A stretch of DNA of 17,772 nt from Candidatus Methanophagales archaeon ANME-1-THS (GTDB taxonomy: Archaea > Halobacteriota > Syntropharchaeia > Alkanophagales > Methanospirareceae), in the NCBI GenBank assembly GCA_004212135.1, contig RXIE01000104.1:1-17772 (forward strand), written 5' to 3'. Made by a program: the position numbers and the translations under genes. Below are positions 13,598 to 17,772 of the stretch, piece by piece (position 1 is the first letter of the stretch; each line of letters starts with the position of its first letter). The notes under the pieces were generated by a model, which was not told the DNA's origin, did not search any database, and was given only the letters and a program-made list of their open reading frames with translations.

Positions 13598-14158
13598 CTA
13601 TACCCCAAGTTCAGCACTGATCTTTTGAAGCGCAGTCAAAGCGAGCTCGAAAAACTCGTTTCGCTCAAGCCCAAGCTCAACACATCTCATGATAGCCGCT
13701 CGGTCAACCGTTCGTGCAAAAGACTTATCGTTGTATTTCTTCGTGAGCGATGTCACGTGCACGTCCGCCAATCTACGGGAAGGCATCATCAACGCGGTCG
13801 GCACGATGAGGCCAGAGACCGCATCGGCGGCGATCAACGCCGTTGCCATGACGCTGCTCGGTTCACTACCAGTCTGTTCGTTATGCGCTTTTATCGCTTC
13901 CAGGCATTCCTCGGGCAGTTTGCCGGTGAGCAGCCCTGCCGTGACGAGCCCGTGCTGCCTGAAATTATCGCTGGTTCGCTCGTAATCCAGATCATGCAAT
14001 AAACCGACCAGTGCCCACTTCTCTTTATCCACGTCCGCAATTGCCAGTTTATCCGCAAGTGCTGCCATGATTGCGGAGACTGCGAGCATATGCTTCCTCA
14101 GAGCATCATTTTCGATCTCTCTCTCCAGTAACTCACGCGCTTCTTCAATCGAGATCAT
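13598..14158 (-). CDS. HD-domain phosphohydrolase-like protein
   Basis: A 186-residue HD-superfamily protein. The metal-binding set is visible: His23 (RKHMLAVSAIM), His55-Asp56 in GLLHDLDYE, His92 in IKAHNE, and Asp112 in ALIAADAVSGLI. This matches small HDIG/HD proteins that usually hydrolyse nucleotides or phosphate monoesters with a divalent metal. The spacing HD-x-DYE and the RQHG segment are typical of a common bacterial and archaeal group annotated only as HD-domain hydrolase; the substrate is unknown. It is convergent with the winged-helix regulator (43-base gap) and divergent from the uracil-DNA glycosylase (53-base gap). The ATG at 14158 is preceded by GTAGG. Confidence 0.85.
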   Translation of the reverse strand: MISIEEARELLEREIENDALRKHMLAVSAIMAALADKLAIADVDKEKWALVGLLHDLDYERTSDNFRQHGLVTAGLLTGKLPEECLEAIKAHNEQTGSEPSSVMATALIAADAVSGLIVPTALMMPSRRLADVHVTSLTKKYNDKSFARTVDRAAIMRCVELGLERNEFFELALTALQKISAELGV

Positions 14159-14190
14159 CCTACTTTTAGTTACCGTCTTTACTAATAAAG

Positions 14191-14206
14191 AGGTGGTAAA
14201 AGGAGA
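14191..14206 (+). promoter_or_regulatory. Ribosome-binding region of the uracil-DNA glycosylase gene
   Basis: Two Shine-Dalgarno-like sequences occur in tandem: AGGTGGT (14191-14197) and AGGAG (14201-14205). The second is six bases from the ATG at 14212 and fixes that start. Confidence 0.6.
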
Positions 14207-14211
14207 TCACT

Positions 14212-14811
14212 ATGCGGCGTGCCGAGGAGATGGAGCGAGTAGCAGAGCGCGTGAACGCATGTACGCGGTGTCAGCTCTGGCAGACGAGGACCAATCCGGT
14301 TGTCGGTACCGGCTCAGTATCCGCACGAATACTCCTCGTCGGTGAAGCACCGGGCTATTACGAAGATCTGAAGGGTGAACCATTTGTGGGAAAAGCCGGA
14401 AAGGTACTCGATGAACTCCTGGAATCCATAGGACTTAACCGAAACGATGTGTACATCGCCAATATCTTAAAATGCCGCCCTCCCGGGAATAGAAATCCCC
14501 TCACAGATGAGATACAAGCCTGTACACCGTATTTAGATGCGCAACTCGAGCTCATCCAACCGGAGATTATCGCCACACTCGGTAATTTCTCGTTGGCCTA
14601 TATCTTTACGAAATTCGGGTTGAAGCCCGAAAAGATAAGTAAGATCCACGGTAAAGTCTTTTCGGTACGCACCATCGGGGGATTTAAAAAGATCGTGCCG
14701 TTGTACCATCCCGCCGTTGCAGTCTACAATCCGGGGATGAAAGAAGTCTTACTCGAGGATTTTAAGGTGCTCGCAAAGATCCTACCGCCTCGTGGGCAGA
14801 TAGAGCTGTAA
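14212..14811 (+). CDS. Uracil-DNA glycosylase, family 4 ([4Fe-4S])
   Basis: Removes uracil from DNA, starting base-excision repair of deaminated cytosine. The 199-residue protein has the four cluster cysteines of family 4 enzymes (Cys17, Cys20 in CTRC, Cys88 in ILKCRPPGNRNP, Cys104 in ACTPYL). It also has the catalytic motif GEAPGYYEDLKGEPFVGKAG (44-63), and the C-terminal HPAVAVYNPGM (His166 onward) that contacts the DNA backbone. Length is normal for archaeal/thermophile-type enzymes. It is divergent from the HD protein and convergent with atpB, so it is probably a single-gene transcript; the T-rich stretch at about 14876-14887 overlaps the atpB stop and may act as terminator. Confidence 0.93.
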   Translation: MRRAEEMERVAERVNACTRCQLWQTRTNPVVGTGSVSARILLVGEAPGYYEDLKGEPFVGKAGKVLDELLESIGLNRNDVYIANILKCRPPGNRNPLTDEIQACTPYLDAQLELIQPEIIATLGNFSLAYIFTKFGLKPEKISKIHGKVFSVRTIGGFKKIVPLYHPAVAVYNPGMKEVLLEDFKVLAKILPPRGQIEL

Positions 14812-14885
14812 TCAGCAAGGATACGCCGTCACTACTATTTGGTGTGCCGGGCTTTGGTACGGGAGGTAGCGTGACGTTTTCCTTT

Positions 14886-16289
14886 TTACGCACCCTTCGC
14901 ACGATAGTGCGGATGATACTTCTTGATGATGTGCTCGTCGATCCGCTTCAGTTCTCCCTCAGGCAGCGTAGCCAGTAAATCCCAGCCGAGATTCAAGGTC
15001 TCTTCGATACTTCGATCCTCGTTCCTATTCTGTGTTACAAACCGCTTCTCGAACTTATCGGCAAACTCCAGATAGCGCTTATCTCTGCTCGTCAACGCCT
15101 CCTCACCCACGACCGCGACCAGGTCACGCATGTCCCTTCCCTCTGCGTAGGCCGCATAAAGCTGATTAGATACGCCCGAATGGTCGTCCCTTGTCCTTCC
15201 GGGTCCTATACCTTCATGCATCAGTCGTGAAAGGGATGGTAAAACGTCCACTGGCGGGTATATACCCCTTCGATGCAGATCCCGGGTGAGCACGAACTGC
15301 CCCTCGGTGATATAGCCCGTGAGATCAGGTATTGGATGCGTGATGTCGTCATCCGGCATACTCAAAATGGGCATTTGGGTGATTGAGCCTTTTCGCCCCC
15401 TTATTCGGCCTGCTCGCTCGTAATTCGTCGCAAGATCAGTGTACATGTAGCCCGGATAGCCCCTCCGGCCCGGCACTTCTTCTCGTGCCGCTGAGATCTC
15501 ACGCAATGCCTCACAGTAGTTCGTCATATCCGTCAGAATAACGAGGATATGCATATCATATTCGTAGGCGAGGAACTCAGCGGTTGTCAATGCCATCCGG
15601 GGCGTGATCACGCGTTCAATCGCAGGGTCATCTGCAAGATTGAGGAAGGCAACGATCCGCTCGATCGCACCGGTGCGTTCAAAATCATGCATGAAGAAGG
15701 AAGCCTCCTCGTGGGTAATGCCCATTGCCCCGAAGACCACGGAGAACGGTTCGCCTGTGGTTAGTACCTTCGCCTGCCGCGCTATTTGAGCGGCAAGTGC
15801 ATTGTGCGGCATCCCGGCACCGGAGAATATCGGTAACTTCTGCCCCCTCACGAGTGTGTTCATGCCGTCAATCGTGGAAATGCCCGTTTGAATAAATTCA
15901 CGTGGATAAGCCCGTGCGGTAGGATTTATCGCCGCACCGGTAATCGGAAGCCGATCTTCCGGTACCACCTCGGGCCCGCCATCGATCGGTCTGCCCAACC
16001 CATCAAAGAACCGACCAACCATATCCTGTGCAACGCTTATTCTCATGATATCGCCGATGAATCGCACCCGTGTCTTCGAGGTGTCTATTCCCGAAGTGCC
16101 CTCAAAGACCTGAACCACTGCAAGTCCTGTGCTCGCCTCCAACACCTGTCCGGTCTTTTCTTCACCACTCGGCGTGACGATCTTCACGACCTCACCATAC
16201 GAAACCCCCTCGACACCTTCGACCACAATCAAAGGCCCAGAAGCACTTCGTATGGTCGTGTATTCACGTGCAGAGATATCTATCGCCAT
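14886..16289 (-). CDS. atpB: A-type (V/A) ATP synthase subunit B
   Basis: The non-catalytic nucleotide-site subunit of the A1 head, alternating with subunit A in the hexamer. The 467-residue length is normal. Seen in order: beta-barrel domain 1-80; GRFFDGLGRPIDGG (92-105); INPTARAYPREFIQTGIS (121-138); SGAGMPHN (156-163) in the place of a Walker A loop, as expected for subunit B, which lacks a true P-loop; VIL-TDMTNYCEALREISAAREEVPGRRGYPGYMYTDLA; and the C-terminal LNLGWDLL helix region. The ATG at 16289 has GGTGA about six bases upstream. It follows atpA after 52 bases on the same strand. In most archaea atpD comes next; here the next gene is the convergent uracil-DNA glycosylase, so atpD is not attached. 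Confidence 0.97.
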   Translation of the reverse strand: MAIDISAREYTTIRSASGPLIVVEGVEGVSYGEVVKIVTPSGEEKTGQVLEASTGLAVVQVFEGTSGIDTSKTRVRFIGDIMRISVAQDMVGRFFDGLGRPIDGGPEVVPEDRLPITGAAINPTARAYPREFIQTGISTIDGMNTLVRGQKLPIFSGAGMPHNALAAQIARQAKVLTTGEPFSVVFGAMGITHEEASFFMHDFERTGAIERIVAFLNLADDPAIERVITPRMALTTAEFLAYEYDMHILVILTDMTNYCEALREISAAREEVPGRRGYPGYMYTDLATNYERAGRIRGRKGSITQMPILSMPDDDITHPIPDLTGYITEGQFVLTRDLHRRGIYPPVDVLPSLSRLMHEGIGPGRTRDDHSGVSNQLYAAYAEGRDMRDLVAVVGEEALTSRDKRYLEFADKFEKRFVTQNRNEDRSIEETLNLGWDLLATLPEGELKRIDEHIIKKYHPHYRAKGA

Positions 16290-16341
16290 TTCAGTTCACC
16301 TTCTTCCTTCCCTTGGCATGTATGTAAAATTACGTTCATCA

Positions 16342-17772
16342 TTATGCTCCTCCCTCTTTCTTCTTGAGTGCTTCAAATTCATCCTTCATAGCACTCATTA
16401 TCTCTTCATATTTCCCCCTGAAGCCTTCACTTGGCACATATTTCATCCGCGCAATATCATCCTTGATCTTCATCCCCTCCAACTTCTCCATCCCCATACC
16501 CCGCTCTATCATCTCGCTCGCATAATCATACCACTGGAGAATGATCTTCGCCATCAGATACTGTTTCTCTAACGAGCAGAAGGAATCGATATCGTGATAG
16601 GCATTCTGCTGCAAGAAATCCTCCCGAATCATTCGAGCTACTTCCAGTGTCCCTCGTTCACGTGCCGGAAGCGCATCAGCACCAACAAGCTGAACGATCT
16701 CCTGAAGTTCAGCCTCCTTTTGCAAGAGTGCCAGCATCTCCTCACGTTGCACCATGAAATCGGAAGCTGAAGGCTGATTGAACCACCCACGGAGATCATC
16801 CAGGTAGAGCGAATAGCTCCGGAGCCAGCTTATAGCCGGGAAATGCCTCCGATCTGCTAACGTTGAATCAAGAGCCCAGAAGACACCCACGACCCGCAAG
16901 GTATTCTGTGTCACCGGTTCTGAGAAATCACCACCTGGCGGTGAGACCGCTCCCACGACGGTAACCGAGCCTATTCTTCCCTCTGAATCCGAGCATAGGG
17001 TTTGTACACGCCCCGCTCGTTCATAAAAATCAGAGAGCCTCGTGGCAAGATACGCAGGGAATCCCTCTTCACCCGGCATCTCTTCCAATCGCCCGGATAT
17101 TTCACGCAGTGCTTCCGCCCATCGTGAGGTTGAATCTGCCTGAATCGCCACATCGTACCCCATATCACGATAATATTCCGCGAGCGTGATTCCGGTATAA
17201 ATAGATGCTTCTCGTGCCGCAACTGGCATATTAGACGTGTTTGCAATGAGTGTGGATCGTTCCATCAGCTTCTCTCCGCTATATGGATCAATGAGTTTGG
17301 GGAAATCTTCCAAAACCTCGGTCATCTCATTCCTCCGCTCTCCACACCCGATATACACAATGACCTGAGCATTCGCCCATCGCGCTAATTGGTGCTGCAT
17401 CACCGTCTTCCCCGTCCCAAATCCACCGGGAATGGCCCCCGTTCCTCCTTTCGCGATCGGGAAGAAGGTGTCATTAATCCGCTGCCCGGTCAAGAGCGGC
17501 ACCTCAGGGTCCAATTTCGTCTTATACGGTCTTCCTTTTCGTACCGGCCATTTCTGCATCATCCTCAGTTCCGCGTCCTCTCCATCGGTTTGTATCCGCG
17601 CGATACAGTCGTTGACCGTGAATTCGCCCTCTTTCAGCTCTATAATCCGACCCTTTACCCCTGGTGGCACAAGAATTTTATGGGTGATGACCTTGGTCTC
17701 CGGGACCTTGCCCACAATATCGCCCCCGGTGACCTCTTGCCCTTCCTCTGCGGTGGGTGTAAAATGCCACTT
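16342..17772 (-). CDS. atpA: A-type (V/A) ATP synthase subunit A, catalytic (5' end outside window)
   Basis: The catalytic subunit of the archaeal ATP synthase. The frame is open to the window edge: upstream of a spurious GTG at 17715 the peptide continues KWHFTPTAEEGQEVTGGDI, the normal A-subunit sequence, so about 476 residues are visible and roughly the first hundred are missing. Visible are the non-homologous insert region, the P-loop PGGFGTGKTV (about 115-124 of the visible part), YIGCGERRNEMTEVL with the catalytic Glu, DSTSRWAEALREISGRLEEMPGEEGFP, and the C-terminal helical domain with YDxDSFCSLEKQ. The P-loop reads GGFGTGKT rather than the GPFGSGKT of the well-studied archaeal enzymes. 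It precedes atpB by 52 bases in the same operon. Confidence 0.95.
   Translation of the reverse strand, partial: KWHFTPTAEEGQEVTGGDIVGKVPETKVITHKILVPPGVKGRIIELKEGEFTVNDCIARIQTDGEDAELRMMQKWPVRKGRPYKTKLDPEVPLLTGQRINDTFFPIAKGGTGAIPGGFGTGKTVMQHQLARWANAQVIVYIGCGERRNEMTEVLEDFPKLIDPYSGEKLMERSTLIANTSNMPVAAREASIYTGITLAEYYRDMGYDVAIQADSTSRWAEALREISGRLEEMPGEEGFPAYLATRLSDFYERAGRVQTLCSDSEGRIGSVTVVGAVSPPGGDFSEPVTQNTLRVVGVFWALDSTLADRRHFPAISWLRSYSLYLDDLRGWFNQPSASDFMVQREEMLALLQKEAELQEIVQLVGADALPARERGTLEVARMIREDFLQQNAYHDIDSFCSLEKQYLMAKIILQWYDYASEMIERGMGMEKLEGMKIKDDIARMKYVPSEGFRGKYEEIMSAMKDEFEALKKKEGGA

Noticed and set aside
17713..17715. GTG as start of subunit A
   Set aside because: The frame remains open upstream with conserved A-subunit sequence up to the window edge, so this is an internal valine codon.
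1..17772. CRISPR array, insertion sequence or prophage
   Set aside because: The only tandem repeats are the two coding 24-bp arrays without spacers; no transposase, integrase or terminal inverted repeats were seen.

Overview
The window looks like a chromosomal segment of a euryarchaeon, probably a methanogen relative such as ANME-1/Syntrophoarchaeia; this placement is inferred from gene content. Archaeal hallmarks are an A-type (V/A) ATP synthase A/B pair, a methanogen-type thymidylate synthase, a family-4 uracil-DNA glycosylase, a DUF2769 Cys-rich protein, a stand-alone FMN glutamate synthase domain, ferredoxin-dependent 2-oxoacid oxidoreductase subunits, GGTG/GGAGG ribosome sites and TATA-like promoters. 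I see no tRNA, rRNA, CRISPR array, transposase or phage gene. No gene-free stretch exceeds 300 bases; the two longest gaps are each about 276 bases.

Left part (1-5129): a truncated AIM24/TIGR00266-type protein on the minus strand faces away from thymidylate synthase. Then comes a plus-strand run: a fused gamma-alpha 2-oxoacid:ferredoxin oxidoreductase subunit broken by one extra base inside its YPxTP motif, its TPP-binding beta subunit, and a flavoprotein disulfide reductase of the dihydrolipoamide dehydrogenase type. The last three overlap or nearly touch and look co-transcribed.

Middle (5269-8966): a secreted protein of unknown function with two sets of 8-residue tandem repeats; a DUF2769 Cys-rich protein; a glutamate-synthase FMN domain protein carrying a second copy of the same Cys-rich domain at its N-terminus, apparently hit by a GT-dinucleotide contraction at its start; and a membrane-anchored, proline-rich DUF4382 protein.

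Right-centre (9243-13554): a radical SAM/SPASM enzyme, an NMT1/TauT-type ABC importer (lipoprotein, ATPase, permease) and a divergent winged-helix regulator. The most interesting signal of the window is here. A 36-bp bipartite element (12-bp core plus 13-bp module, identical 11-bp spacing, 24 of 25 module positions matching) lies just upstream of the predicted TATA boxes of both the radical SAM gene and the transporter operon, and the transporter copy abuts the regulator's start codon. This suggests one regulon linking import of an unknown substrate to a radical SAM reaction.

Right end (13598-17772): an HD-domain hydrolase, family-4 uracil-DNA glycosylase, and on the minus strand the ATP synthase genes atpA (5' end outside the window) and atpB. 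The operon appears to stop after atpB, because the next gene is convergent.
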